A stretch of DNA of 64,000 nt. Origin: Haloarcula amylovorans (GTDB lineage: Archaea > Halobacteriota > Halobacteria > Halobacteriales > Haloarculaceae). The position numbers and the translations under genes are program-made. The notes under the pieces were generated by a model. The model saw only the letters and a program-made list of their open reading frames with translations, was not told the DNA's origin and searched no databases. Of this stretch, positions 17,430-26,565 are shown piece by piece; within the stretch, counting starts at the first letter, position 1; each line of letters starts with the position of its first letter. The stretch covers positions 1 to 64,000 of the forward strand of contig NZ_SRIF01000014.1 in assembly GCF_004681185.1 (NCBI RefSeq), given 5' to 3'.

Positions 17430-17954
17430 TCAGGAATTTCTGTGGGCGCGAACGAACGCACGTCGCAGGACGGTCAGAAGAACGTACGTCTCGTACTTCT
17501 GGGTCTGGCAGTGCTCGCAGGGCTGCATATCCTCGACGATCTCCTCAATAGCGTCGTCGTACTCGTCGGTGAGCGTAGTGAGCGCGTCCGTGATCTGGGG
17601 CTGGGCAGCGTCGATCATCTCCTCGACGGCGGCGTCGGCCGAATCTGGTAGTGAGTACGAGAGGACGATCGTGTTCGCGTGGTAGTACTTCGTCGTCCCA
17701 CCACGCCCCTCCTCGAAGCGAACGACGTCGACGAGGCCCGCATCCCGGAGCTCGTTGATGTGATGGCGGACCGTGTTCTCCGTCCGGTCGATGCCGCGAT
17801 CGTCGAGGCGTTCGTGGACCTCGGTCGCAGTTAGGGCTTCCTCGGACAGAATGTCGAGGACCATCGCCCGCATCGGCTCGTCGATGGCGTCCGAAATCCG
17901 AGTGTCTCGCACCGCGATGTCGTCGAGACGGTGGTCGGTATCGGAATCACTCAT
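17430..17954 (-). CDS. ArsR-like winged-helix regulator with C-terminal CxxC motif
   Basis: A 174-residue regulator. It has a winged helix (~25-95; AMVLDILSEEALTATEVHER, then NTVRHHINELRDAGLV), a beta-wing with GGTTKYYHAN, and a C-terminal EDMQPCEHCQTQKYET site that could bind metal. It is paralogous to the regulator at 55338-55892, which has the equivalent REMKPCEYCDTQHYEE. Each lies divergently beside a P-type ATPase, so it probably represses the HMA-ATPase operon starting at 18156. The ATG at 17954 is chosen over the longer upstream frame. Confidence 0.85.
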   Translation of the reverse strand: MSDSDTDHRLDDIAVRDTRISDAIDEPMRAMVLDILSEEALTATEVHERLDDRGIDRTENTVRHHINELRDAGLVDVVRFEEGRGGTTKYYHANTIVLSYSLPDSADAAVEEMIDAAQPQITDALTTLTDEYDDAIEEIVEDMQPCEHCQTQKYETYVLLTVLRRAFVRAHRNS

Positions 17955-18104
17955 ACGAGGACTGAGCGCGAGCACGCGGGAAAAGGTAGCGGGGCAGGAG
18001 TCGGGTAGGTGTCTGTCGAGGTATCCAGTACAGGATGGACCCGCGATAGCGAAAGCCCTAGACGACCCGTTTGACTGTTCCAACGACTCGTATGCGAATT
18101 CAAA

Positions 18105-18131
18105 CATATCATATAAAAAATACTTATTGAG
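18105..18131 (+). promoter_or_regulatory. Likely TATA promoter of the HMA/ATPase operon
   Basis: An AT-rich block (ATATCATATAAAAAATACTT) ends about 30 bases before the ATG at 18156. The position and sequence fit an archaeal TATA box with a short leader. It lies between the divergent CxxC regulator and the efflux operon, where the regulator would be expected to bind. Confidence 0.5.
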
Positions 18132-18155
18132 GTACGGGCACTATCTCAAACTGTA

Positions 18156-18371
18156 ATGAGCGACACAACCCAATTCCGCGTCCTCGACTTCGACTGCCCG
18201 ACCTGCGCGAGTACCGTCGAACGCGCCCTGTCGAACGTCGACGGCGTCCAGCACGTCGAAGTCCACTACGCGACCGGCCGCGTCGAGATCGAGTACGACG
18301 ACAGCGTCGCTGACCCCGACGCCTTCGCAGAGACCATCGAAAACCAGGGGTACACTCCCCAGCCCGCCTAA
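18156..18371 (+). CDS. HMA-domain metallochaperone
   Basis: A 71-residue single HMA domain. The metal site is FDCPTCASTVERAL (CPTC) near residue 14, followed by the alpha-beta pattern VDGVQHVEVHYATGRVEIEY and ending GYTPQPA. It precedes the P-type ATPase by four bases, and that ATPase has no HMA of its own, so this protein probably acts as its detached metal donor or regulatory domain. Confidence 0.9.
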   Translation: MSDTTQFRVLDFDCPTCASTVERALSNVDGVQHVEVHYATGRVEIEYDDSVADPDAFAETIENQGYTPQPA

Positions 18372-18375
18372 CACT

Positions 18376-20295
18376 ATGAACAAACAATCGATCACGCAGT
18401 ACTACCGGAACCACCGGAAGGCCATCGTCACGGCGACAAGCGGCCTGCTGTACGGCGGTGGCTGGAGTCTCGGCTACCTCACGAGTTTCGAGATGGCAAG
18501 CGCCGCCATCCTCGTCCTCGCGACGGTCGTGGGTGGCTACGACATCGCCAAGACCGCTTACCACGAGGTCACCAACCGGACGCTCGGCATCAAGACGCTG
18601 GTGACGCTGGCCGCCATCGGTGCTATCGTCATCGGGGAGTACTGGGAAGCCGCCGCCGTCGTCTTCCTGTTCAGCCTTGGCAGCTACCTCGAAGGCCGGA
18701 CGATGCGGAAGACCCGGACGGCACTTCAGGAGCTACTGGAGATGACGCCCGACACGGCGACCGTCCGTCGCGACGGGACACTCCAAAAGGTCTCCGCCCG
18801 CGATGTCGAAGAGGGCGAAGTCGTCGTCGTAAAGCCGGGCGGGAAGATCCCGGTCGACGGAACCGTCGTCGACGGCGAGAGCGCAGTCAACCAGGCGCCG
18901 GTCACCGGCGAGAGCGCGCCCGTCCACAAGGCCGACAGCGACGAGGTGTACGCCGGGACGGTCAACCAGGAGGGCGCGCTAGAAATCCGGACGACGGGAG
19001 CGGGATCGGATACGACTCTCGAACGGATCATCCGTCGCGTCGAGGAGGCCCAGGAGGCTCAGTCGCCCACGGAGAGTCTCATCGACCGGTTCGCGAAGTA
19101 CTACACGCCGGCCGTCATTGCCCTGGCTATCGGCGCGTACGCGGTCACGCAGAACGCGATCCTGTCGCTGACGCTGCTGGTCATCGGCTGTCCGGGCGCG
19201 CTGGTCATCGGGCCACCGGTCAGCATCGTCTCGGCCATCGGTAACGCCGCCCGGTCGGGCGTGCTGATGAAGGGCGGCGAACACCTCGAACGCGCCGGCA
19301 AGATCGATCTCGTCGCCTTCGACAAGACGGGGACGCTCACGAAGGGCGAGACCACCGTCTCCGGTATCGAGGGGTTCGGCGTCGCCGCCGCCGACGTCCT
19401 CTCGCTCGCAGCGACCGCCGAGAAGAAGAGCGAACACCACCTCGCGGACGCCATCGTCGACATGGCCCGCGAACGCCAGACGGCTGCGACGGACGGTGGA
19501 GCGACGGTCGCCCAAGCGGACGATACGGACGTGGGGCGCAGGTCGGTCCCCGATCCCGACGACTTCGACGTGGTCGCCGGCAAGGGCGTCATCGCCCATG
19601 CCGATGGCCAGGAAGTCGTCGTCGGCAACCGCGCGCTGCTGGACGACCGCGACGTCGATGTCCCCGATCGGGTCGCCGACTACGTCCGCGAGCGTGAGGG
19701 GCGCGGCGAGACAGTCGTCCACGTCGTTCGGGACGGGGACATCATCGGCGCGATTGCGATGCGGGACGAGCTCCGGGAGGCCGCTCCTGGGGTCGTCGCG
19801 GCGCTCCAAGACGCTGGCATCGAGACGGTGATGCTCACCGGCGACAACGAGCGGACGGCCGCTGCCGTTGCCGAGGAGGTCGGTATCGACGAGTACCGTG
19901 CCGAACTCCTCCCCGAGGACAAGCAGTCCGTCATCGAGGGCTACCAGGCCGACGGCCACGTCGTCGCGATGGTCGGCGACGGCATCAACGACGCGCCATC
20001 GCTGGCCACTGCCGATGTCGGCATCGCGATGGGTGCTGCGGGAACGGACACCGCTATCGAAACGGCTGACATGGCGTTGATGGCCGACGACCTCGAACGC
20101 ATCCCGTACGCGGTCAAACTCAGCAAGGCGACGCGCTGGAACGTCCTCGAGAACGTCGGGCTCGCGGTGCTGACCGTGACCGTCCTCCTCGCGGGCGTGC
20201 TCACCAGCTACGTCACCCTCGCGTCGGGAATGCTGGTCCACGAGGCCAGCGTCCTCCTCGTCATCCTCAACGGGATGCGACTGCTCCGCTACTGA
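18376..20295 (+). CDS. P1B-type heavy-metal ATPase with CPG membrane motif
   Basis: A 639-residue transporter with all catalytic motifs: actuator TGES (~180), phosphorylation site DKTGTLTKGE, the HP motif in KKSEHHLADAIV (with His-His instead of His-Pro), and the hinge GDGINDAPS. The membrane motif is GCPGALVIGPPVS, i.e. CPG, not the CPC of Cu, Zn or Cd pumps. There is no N-terminal HMA; the domain is encoded by the gene just upstream. It exports an unidentified metal. It forms an operon with the chaperone and an FmdE-like gene. Confidence 0.9.
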   Translation: MNKQSITQYYRNHRKAIVTATSGLLYGGGWSLGYLTSFEMASAAILVLATVVGGYDIAKTAYHEVTNRTLGIKTLVTLAAIGAIVIGEYWEAAAVVFLFSLGSYLEGRTMRKTRTALQELLEMTPDTATVRRDGTLQKVSARDVEEGEVVVVKPGGKIPVDGTVVDGESAVNQAPVTGESAPVHKADSDEVYAGTVNQEGALEIRTTGAGSDTTLERIIRRVEEAQEAQSPTESLIDRFAKYYTPAVIALAIGAYAVTQNAILSLTLLVIGCPGALVIGPPVSIVSAIGNAARSGVLMKGGEHLERAGKIDLVAFDKTGTLTKGETTVSGIEGFGVAAADVLSLAATAEKKSEHHLADAIVDMARERQTAATDGGATVAQADDTDVGRRSVPDPDDFDVVAGKGVIAHADGQEVVVGNRALLDDRDVDVPDRVADYVREREGRGETVVHVVRDGDIIGAIAMRDELREAAPGVVAALQDAGIETVMLTGDNERTAAAVAEEVGIDEYRAELLPEDKQSVIEGYQADGHVVAMVGDGINDAPSLATADVGIAMGAAGTDTAIETADMALMADDLERIPYAVKLSKATRWNVLENVGLAVLTVTVLLAGVLTSYVTLASGMLVHEASVLLVILNGMRLLRY

Positions 20296-20323
20296 CCACG
20301 AGACACGATCACAACCACAACTC

Positions 20324-20977
20324 ATGACATCGAATTCGACTGCGACTGACACGACCCAGACGAGAACCAATTGGCAGGTCGACTACGACGCCGACCCGAT
20401 CGAAATCCGCGACCCCGTCGCGGAGGCCCTCGGCGTCCTCGAACCGGGCGAGCCGTTCGTCGTCACCTACCGGGACGCGGTGAAAGAAGCCGGACACTCC
20501 TGTCCGACAGCCTCGGGTGCCTATCGGATCGTCCAGCTCGGGCTCGACGCCCTGTATCCCGACGACTATCCAGTCCGGAGCGAAATCGAGGTCCAGACGG
20601 CCGGCCCGCAGGACGATGCCGCGTACGGCGTGATGAGCCGCATCATCTCGTACGTGACTGGCGCGACCGGCGATGACGGATTCAGCGGGCTCGCCGGCGG
20701 CTATGGCGGCCGCCGCGACCTCCTGCGCTTCGACGCGTTCGACCCGGACACGGCGGACCCGACGTTCCGGTTCCGGCGAACCGAGACGGACGAGACCGTC
20801 GAAGTGGCCTACCACGTCAGCGATGTTCCTGGCGGTGGACCCGCGATCGGGAACCTCCAGGGGATTCTCGACGGATCGGCAAGCGACCAGCAACGGGAGG
20901 CCTTTGCTGACGCCTGGCACCGCCGGGTACAGGTCGTCCTCAGCGACGACTCGCTGTTCACCGTCGACGCGGTGTGA
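20324..20977 (+). CDS. FmdE-like domain protein
   Basis: A 217-residue protein whose centre resembles the FmdE (formylmethanofuran dehydrogenase subunit E) domain: EAGHSCPTASGAYRIVQLGL near residue 58 and the glycine-rich GLAGGYGGRRDLLRFDAFD later. Haloarchaea lack methanogenesis, so this is a relative used elsewhere; the domain may bind metal through His and Cys. It follows the P-type ATPase by 28 bases and is probably in the same efflux operon. The assignment is by motif, with moderate certainty. Confidence 0.6.
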   Translation: MTSNSTATDTTQTRTNWQVDYDADPIEIRDPVAEALGVLEPGEPFVVTYRDAVKEAGHSCPTASGAYRIVQLGLDALYPDDYPVRSEIEVQTAGPQDDAAYGVMSRIISYVTGATGDDGFSGLAGGYGGRRDLLRFDAFDPDTADPTFRFRRTETDETVEVAYHVSDVPGGGPAIGNLQGILDGSASDQQREAFADAWHRRVQVVLSDDSLFTVDAV

Positions 20978-21013
20978 ACGCGACGGTCTACCCCTCACAC
21001 TCGAAATATGTTA

Positions 21014-22246
21014 CTACGGTATACTATCGATCTCCTCGAGCGCCTCAGTAGCGACATTACCGAGTTCTCCGGCCTCGATATGTGAATACCGCTCTCTCAC
21101 CATCTCCTCTGAATTGTCGAGATACCGGGCGGCAACCGTGTATCCGAATGCTCGAACGAGAACTTCTCCCATCCCACGCCGACCACCGTGCGGGGCGAGA
21201 TAGTCGTGTTTCGGATGGTCGATATCGATCTCTGCGGCCTCAGAGAGGCGTTGGAGAATCGACCGTGCGCCGTCCGTCGTGATCGACGGCGGCCGAATAT
21301 CCTCATCGAGCGCCAGGAGGAGGTCGCGAGCGTACTCCCCACGGCGTTCGGCGATTGCCTCCGTATGTTCTCCTCGGTCGGCGAGATCATCCTGGACGAG
21401 CCCTGCGAGCGTCCGCTGGTCGAACGTGGGAAACACCGGCCAGCGCTCCGTCGGTGGGTCCATCAGCTGGCGGTAGCTCCGTAGCGGCGAGATCACCGGG
21501 TCGGGGAGACTCGCGGCGTCCCATTGCTGTTTCTTCCGGTAGACGTCCATACTCCCGTCGTCGAGGGAGAGGTCCTCCCAACGGACGCCGCGCCGGCGCG
21601 GGTCGTTCGGATCGCGGAGGAGTTCTCCGACGCGGACGGCGGTGTACGCGAGGACGAACACCAGCGCCCGGTCACGAGCCGCCTTCAGCGCCGCGTAGCG
21701 TGCTCGCTGCTTGTCGAGGGGGTCAGTACCCTCCGGGAGTGTCGTGTACGTCTCGACGGCGTCGCGGGCCCGTTCGTCGACGTGGCGAGTGAGGGCGTGG
21801 CGCTGTTCGGACGTCCAGGCCTGTTGGTCTCCGGGCTTGCGGCCGTCGTCCTCCGGTAACGGTGCCATCGCACTCGCCCGCTGCGCGTAATGCGCCTCGA
21901 GATACCCTTCGTTGACACACCACCCACACCAGGCAGAGATATAGCGGTAATAGGTTTGTACCGTGTTCTGCTTGAGTCCCCGATCTCCACCGAGATGCCG
22001 GGCGTACTCCCGGAACACGCGTTCGTCGAGATCGTCGAAGGTCGGCTCGCGGTCGATGTCGTCGGGGACGATCCCGGTCCAGTCGTCGGCGCCGCGGTCG
22101 CCGGCGGCCCACTCGGCAAACCGTTCGAGCTCGCGGGCAGCGTTACGTCGATAGTTCCCACCGTCGCCGCCGCGGCCTTTCCCCTTGTCTTGGAGGTAGC
22201 GCTCGAAGCTGTCGTCGAGCGGCGTCGAAAGCGCTGGGTCAGGCAT
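21014..22246 (-). CDS. Tyrosine recombinase (phage integrase family)
   Basis: A 410-residue site-specific recombinase. It has an N-terminal SAM-like core-binding domain (~10-125) and a catalytic domain with the first Arg in YTAVRVGELL, the box II HGGRRGMGEVL (H-x2-R), and the nucleophile Tyr in VRERYSHIEAG. A conserved-looking Lys region is KKQQWD. Such proteins integrate plasmids or viruses at att sites, usually tRNA genes; no tRNA was found nearby. It lies at the end of the metal cargo block, overlapping a possible 47-residue upstream gene by eight bases. Confidence 0.9.
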   Translation of the reverse strand: MPDPALSTPLDDSFERYLQDKGKGRGGDGGNYRRNAARELERFAEWAAGDRGADDWTGIVPDDIDREPTFDDLDERVFREYARHLGGDRGLKQNTVQTYYRYISAWCGWCVNEGYLEAHYAQRASAMAPLPEDDGRKPGDQQAWTSEQRHALTRHVDERARDAVETYTTLPEGTDPLDKQRARYAALKAARDRALVFVLAYTAVRVGELLRDPNDPRRRGVRWEDLSLDDGSMDVYRKKQQWDAASLPDPVISPLRSYRQLMDPPTERWPVFPTFDQRTLAGLVQDDLADRGEHTEAIAERRGEYARDLLLALDEDIRPPSITTDGARSILQRLSEAAEIDIDHPKHDYLAPHGGRRGMGEVLVRAFGYTVAARYLDNSEEMVRERYSHIEAGELGNVATEALEEIDSIP

Positions 22247-22382
22247 TCACCGGCCCTCCACCGTCCTGCGGGCCCGGTCTCGGTGCCTCTACCCCGGGGG
22301 AAGCGCCGTCTTGAGGCGGTTGCAGCATTCGTGCTTCACCGACGGCGGCGGGGTACTTCAAAGTGGGCGTGATTACGAGCAT
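22239..22382 (-). CDS. Possible 47-residue protein upstream of the integrase
   Basis: A short frame starting MLVITPTLKYPAAVGEARML, Pro/Gly-rich at the C terminus and ending PVNA. Its stop overlaps the integrase start by eight bases (ATGCCTGA), the same overlap style used by real gene pairs in this window. GC-rich third positions fit coding. No family was recognised; it could be a directionality factor by position only. Confidence 0.4.
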   Translation of the reverse strand: MLVITPTLKYPAAVGEARMLQPPQDGASPGVEAPRPGPQDGGGPVNA

Positions 22383-22699
22383 AATCAGGACCATCAGGGT
22401 TAGATCCGAAATGCGTCGGTTTCGACGGTTTCCAGGTCCCTATCCGTTGAGTAGTCGATACCCATACTAGTATAAAGTATATTCTGCTATATCAAATTCT
22501 GGGCGTTGGAAGTTGAGACTACACCGGGTTTAGCGGGCCTATGATGAGTGTTTTCAGCCGAATCAGTGAACAGAAGTTGCTTCAGATCACCCTTCGTTCG
22601 CTTCTTCCTGTCGTACTAACAACCAGATAGTCGTTTTCCTGAGATTCTCGATAGCGTTGCCACTCGGGAATCTGCGCTCACCCAGGAGTGAGGGCCCTG
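22383..22699. other. Intergenic region between integrase and transposase
   Basis: Becomes AT-rich near 22461-22500 (TAGTATAAAGTATATTCTGC), a plausible promoter for the integrase unit on the minus strand. A 21-codon minus-strand frame at about 22398-22463 may be a remnant. The transposon end should lie in the last 100 bases, but clear terminal repeats could not be established by eye. Confidence 0.35.
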
Positions 22700-24376
22700 C
22701 TATCCGATCCCAGTTTCCTTCTTCAGCAGCGTCAATGTGTTATCAGCCGTCACGATCGGCGAATGCTCGTACTCACCTGTCAACTCGACCTGGACGAGCA
22801 AATCAACCGCTCGCCAAATCGAGTACAGGAGACACGCAAACGCGAAGTAGAAGAAGCGGAGTCCGAAATTTTTCGATGTCGTCGCGGCCATGAATCGCTT
22901 AATCGACCTGTACCCACTCTCGATTTCCCACCGGTAGCCGTACTCCGTGAGGTGCCCGCTCCCTCGGTTCGTCATGAACACCGAAAACTGACGGTGATCG
23001 TCGTGGTCTGAGTCCTCTTTTCGCCGATAGATCAGCGTCGTCTCGTGCCACTCATTCTTGCCGAGATGGAGTTTACGGTCCGTCTCGTACCGATCTTGAT
23101 CGCGCTGGAGTAACCGCTTTGCCTGGGCCTTCTCGCTGGTCTGCATCCGCTTCGGAACGACGTACGTGAGCTCGCGTTGGCTGACCATCTCTAGGACGTG
23201 TTGGCTGTCGAACTCCCGGTCCATCAGCACATTGTCGACGTTGACGAGTTCTTCAGCCGAGTCGAGCAGGTCTTCGACAATCTCCAAGCGACTCTCGCCT
23301 CTACGTACAGGACGAGCGTCCAGGACAATCGGGACCGCATTGCCGACTAACTGCACCGTCGCCCACTGATAGGCGTACTCATCGCTCTGCTCTTTGGTCC
23401 CGAGAATCTCGTCTTCATGGCCTGTGCGGTCGCCTGTGAACGGCTCGGCTTCGGTGATGTCGATGGCGACGATACCAGCTCGAAAGAACTCCTCCGTCTC
23501 CGCCGCCTCGCCCAATAATCGGCCGATAGCCTGTCGGTACATTTCCCGAATCTGTTCGATGGAGAGGTCTCGAAGGTGTTCACGATGAGCGTGGCCCAGT
23601 GGTGTTCGCTCTCTAGTCGATTCGTAGGTGAAGCTGCGAGCGCCCTCGTTGGCGGCTAAGTTTTCTCGGAGGCCCAGATACGTTTGTAGGTCCCAATATG
23701 CGTTCTCGTGTATCTCACAGCCCTCGTCACGGTCCAACGAGAACGCTGGGAAGACGACGCGGCTGACGTGGTCAGTGAGCTTCTCCGCCTGGTCCAAGAC
23801 AGTCTGGTCGTCCGGTTCCGGCTCGTCAGAATCGTCGAGGCGGTGTTGCAGCTTTCGCTCTGGTTCATGGGGAACATCGACGCCCGCATTCTGAGCCTTA
23901 ATCAGAATCGTTCGAGCAGCGGTCTCGACGGTTTCGCGAAGGTCTGTGGTGAAGCGTTGGTTCCAGCTGCGCCACAGCGTCGACTGATCAGGAACCGTGT
24001 CCAACCCGATTCCCTCACTGAGTTTTGGGTGAGAACCGAGATACTCGACCAGGGGTGTTTCGTGGTCCCATCCGTGAAGTTCCTTCAGGACGAACACGCG
24101 AAAGAGCGTGTCCATCTCGTAGCGTGTTAGCCCTCCATAGCAGTCATGCGTGTTGAACCGAAAGTAGGCTAGCGGGAGTTCACAGACGAACTCCTCGACT
24201 GAGACGTGGCTATCGTGTCTGAACCACGTCGCCGAGACAACGCGAATATCCGATTCCAATCCTGCAAGTGAGGTTCTATCGTACAGTGGTGTCGAATCAT
24301 ACACCGGATAATCAACGTGTGACTGCCGTGCAATCCGACGAAACACGGTTCGGTTAGACTTTGGGGATTGGGACAT
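22700..24376 (-). CDS. IS4-type DDE transposase
   Basis: A 558-residue transposase. DDE residues are readable: Asp in IVAIDITEAEP, Asp in NVLMDREFDSQHV, and Glu in YGYRWEIESGYRSIKRF. The last stretch fits the IS4 YREK signature exactly (Y-x2-R-x3-E-x6-K). The protein appears full length, without internal stops, so the element may be active. It lies between an integrase and the arsenic operon. The ATG at 24376 is chosen; an upstream start adds six residues. Confidence 0.85.
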   Translation of the reverse strand: MSQSPKSNRTVFRRIARQSHVDYPVYDSTPLYDRTSLAGLESDIRVVSATWFRHDSHVSVEEFVCELPLAYFRFNTHDCYGGLTRYEMDTLFRVFVLKELHGWDHETPLVEYLGSHPKLSEGIGLDTVPDQSTLWRSWNQRFTTDLRETVETAARTILIKAQNAGVDVPHEPERKLQHRLDDSDEPEPDDQTVLDQAEKLTDHVSRVVFPAFSLDRDEGCEIHENAYWDLQTYLGLRENLAANEGARSFTYESTRERTPLGHAHREHLRDLSIEQIREMYRQAIGRLLGEAAETEEFFRAGIVAIDITEAEPFTGDRTGHEDEILGTKEQSDEYAYQWATVQLVGNAVPIVLDARPVRRGESRLEIVEDLLDSAEELVNVDNVLMDREFDSQHVLEMVSQRELTYVVPKRMQTSEKAQAKRLLQRDQDRYETDRKLHLGKNEWHETTLIYRRKEDSDHDDHRQFSVFMTNRGSGHLTEYGYRWEIESGYRSIKRFMAATTSKNFGLRFFYFAFACLLYSIWRAVDLLVQVELTGEYEHSPIVTADNTLTLLKKETGIG

Positions 24377-24480
24377 TACCAAGTGTTGAGCCAAAACAGG
24401 GTCAAGAGTGCCTCATATCTGCGTCTAAGATAGAACAACGAGATCAACACCGCAGGTACCGATCGGTGTGACGAGGGTTG

Positions 24481-24921
24481 CTACGTCGATCCGAGTTCAT
24501 CGAAGAGGTCGTTTACCCGTCGTTCGATTTCGTCGCGGATGCGACCGACCTCAGCAGCCGACTTCCCGTCCGGGTCGTCGAGATTCCAGTCACGGTTCTC
24601 GCCCGCCCATCCCGCGGGACAGACGTCGTCGGCCGAACAACCCATCGTGATGACGTAATCGCTCCCCTGTGTTTCCTCGAACGCGATCTCCCGAGGTGTC
24701 CGTCCCGAGATATCGATGCCAACTGCGTGCATCGCCCGAACCACCTCGTCGTGGACATGGTCAGCAGGGCGTGTTCCACCAGTTATGATTTCGATTTCGT
24801 CCTGGAGTCCTCGCTGTTCAACTTCTCGCTGTGCGAGCGCGTAGGCCATCTGCGAGCGACCTGCGTTCTGCACGCAGACGAAGGCAATTCTCAGCGGTTC
24901 GGATTCTGTGTTCTCATTCAT
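24481..24921 (-). CDS. arsC: Arsenate reductase, low-molecular-weight phosphatase type
   Basis: A 146-residue protein of the LMW protein tyrosine phosphatase fold. The catalytic loop near residue 16 is CVQNAGRSQ (C-x5-R-S), and the C-terminal region has the general-acid type Asp in WNLDDPDGKS. Cys in VITMGCSADDVCPAG could complete the thiol relay. It would reduce As(V) to As(III) for export by the Acr3 pump encoded upstream. The start overlaps the end of the second arsC-like gene by eight bases. Confidence 0.85.
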   Translation of the reverse strand: MNENTESEPLRIAFVCVQNAGRSQMAYALAQREVEQRGLQDEIEIITGGTRPADHVHDEVVRAMHAVGIDISGRTPREIAFEETQGSDYVITMGCSADDVCPAGWAGENRDWNLDDPDGKSAAEVGRIRDEIERRVNDLFDELGST

Positions 24922-25399
24922 GTGTTACGTAGTTCGCGCGACGCTCCGCCTGTGTCGGCAGCTCGTCGAAAAGTTCGATCACCTGCTGTTCGATTTCGGT
25001 ACTGATCGCCCAGACAGACTCCCGATCGGAGTCTACTGGGTCGACAAACCCCCAGTCTCGAACGACGACTCCGGGTGGAAGGTCCTCGATTGACAGTGCA
25101 CAGCCCATCAATACGATAAAATCGCACGCCTCGAGCGACTCACGGGTGATCTTCGTCGGTGACCGGTCAGATAAGTCGTAGCCTTTCTCAGACATCACCT
25201 CTATGACGGTCGGATGTATCGCGACAGCGGGATCGGTCCCACCAGAAACGATCTCGATGTCACTTCGCATCTGAACCTGAACTTGGGTTTCGGCGAGCGC
25301 GGCGGCGATCTGGCTCCGGCCTGCGTTCTGCACGCAGACGAACCCGAGGCGAAGCGGACCGAGGGTGTCTGTGTGTGATACCATCAGTGGCTCCCCCAT
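24914..25399 (-). CDS. arsC: Second ArsC-like LMW phosphatase-type protein
   Basis: A 161-residue paralogue of the gene at 24481-24921, with the same loop CVQNAGRSQ, followed by IEIVSGGTDPAV, a Cys in FIVLMGCALSI and the acid-loop analogue WGFVDPVDSD. The two may differ in reductant or substrate. The ATG at 25399 overlaps the acr3 stop (TGATG); an internal ATG at 25384 with a GGGGGAG motif upstream is an alternative start. Confidence 0.8.
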   Translation of the reverse strand: MGEPLMVSHTDTLGPLRLGFVCVQNAGRSQIAAALAETQVQVQMRSDIEIVSGGTDPAVAIHPTVIEVMSEKGYDLSDRSPTKITRESLEACDFIVLMGCALSIEDLPPGVVVRDWGFVDPVDSDRESVWAISTEIEQQVIELFDELPTQAERRANYVTHE

Positions 25400-26565
25400 C
25401 AGTCGTCTTCAGCGGGCGGTGGGGAGGAAGAGGTGCTGAGCTGTCCGGTTGTGGCACCACTCCAGTCGAACTTGCGCTGGAAGTACAGCGCCACGTTGAC
25501 CAACGCTAATAGGACCGGGACCTCGATGAGCGGGCCGACGACGGTGGTGAAGGCGACGCCGGAGCCGACACCGAACACCGCGACCGCCACCGCAATCGCG
25601 AGTTCGAAGTTGTTCGAGGCGGCGGTGAACCCAATGGCCGTCGTCGTCGAGTAATCCGCGCCGATGCCCCTACCCATCCCGAAGCTGACGAGGAACATCA
25701 CGACGAAGTAGATCGTCAGCGGGACGGCGATCAGGAGGACGTCACCGGGCGAGGCGACGATGTTCTCGCCTTGCGTGGCGAACATCACGATGACCGTAAA
25801 GAGGAGCGCAACGAGCGTGACTGGGTCGATCTTGGGGACCAACGTCTCGTCGTACCACTCCTCGCTCTTGGCTCGCGTGCCGATGTACCGCGTGAGGAAC
25901 CCGCCGATGAACGGGATGCCGAGGAAAATAACGATCGCCTGGAACACCTGCATCGGCGTCACATTGAACGTCTCGATGCCCGCGACGAGCGTTTCCATCC
26001 CGAGCAGTGGCGGGAGGAATAGCCCGAAGAACCAGACGTAGACACCGTACGTGACGATCTGGAAGAGGCTGTTGAACGCGACCAGCCCAGTCACGTACTC
26101 CGTCGAGCCTTCTGCGAGTTCGTTCCAGACGAGGACCATCGCGATACAGCGGGCCATTCCGATGAACACGAGGCCGAGGAAGAACTCGGGACGAGCAGGC
26201 AGGCCAGGCACGAGTCCACTGAAGAAGATCACAGCGAGTCCGAACATAAGCGTCGGGCCGATCAACCAGTTTTGAATTAGGCTTAGTCCGAGCACACGCC
26301 AGTTGCTGAACACGGCCCGCAGTTGGGAGTAGTCAGCCTTCGCCAGCGGCGGATACATCATCGCGATGAGGCCGATTTCGACGAGATGGAAGTCCTGAAT
26401 CGGCTGGGTTACCGACGGGGCGACGAATCCGAGTCCCACGCCGACGGCCATCGCACCGAGAATCCAGACGGTGAGGTACTTATCGAGGAAGTCCATCGAC
26501 CGCGGGTCGCCACAGCTCTCACAGTCGCAGTTCGGCCCATGGTCGTGAGCATCGACGTTACTCAT
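25399..26565 (-). CDS. acr3: Arsenite efflux pump, ACR3 family
   Basis: A 388-residue membrane protein with about ten helices. The conserved Cys of ACR3 is in GMARCIAMVLVWNELAEGS, and the later conserved FTAASNNFELAIAVAVAVFG is present. The N terminus has an extra soluble segment with NCDCESCG, which may capture As(III). It overlaps arsR by eight bases and the downstream arsC-like gene by one. It exports As(III) formed by the ArsC proteins. Confidence 0.95.
   Translation of the reverse strand: MSNVDAHDHGPNCDCESCGDPRSMDFLDKYLTVWILGAMAVGVGLGFVAPSVTQPIQDFHLVEIGLIAMMYPPLAKADYSQLRAVFSNWRVLGLSLIQNWLIGPTLMFGLAVIFFSGLVPGLPARPEFFLGLVFIGMARCIAMVLVWNELAEGSTEYVTGLVAFNSLFQIVTYGVYVWFFGLFLPPLLGMETLVAGIETFNVTPMQVFQAIVIFLGIPFIGGFLTRYIGTRAKSEEWYDETLVPKIDPVTLVALLFTVIVMFATQGENIVASPGDVLLIAVPLTIYFVVMFLVSFGMGRGIGADYSTTTAIGFTAASNNFELAIAVAVAVFGVGSGVAFTTVVGPLIEVPVLLALVNVALYFQRKFDWSGATTGQLSTSSSPPPAEDD

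Noticed and set aside
22600..24480. Terminal inverted repeats and target duplication of the IS4-type element
   Set aside because: Only weak partial matches (around CCCTG) between the two ends were found by eye; not enough to set element boundaries.
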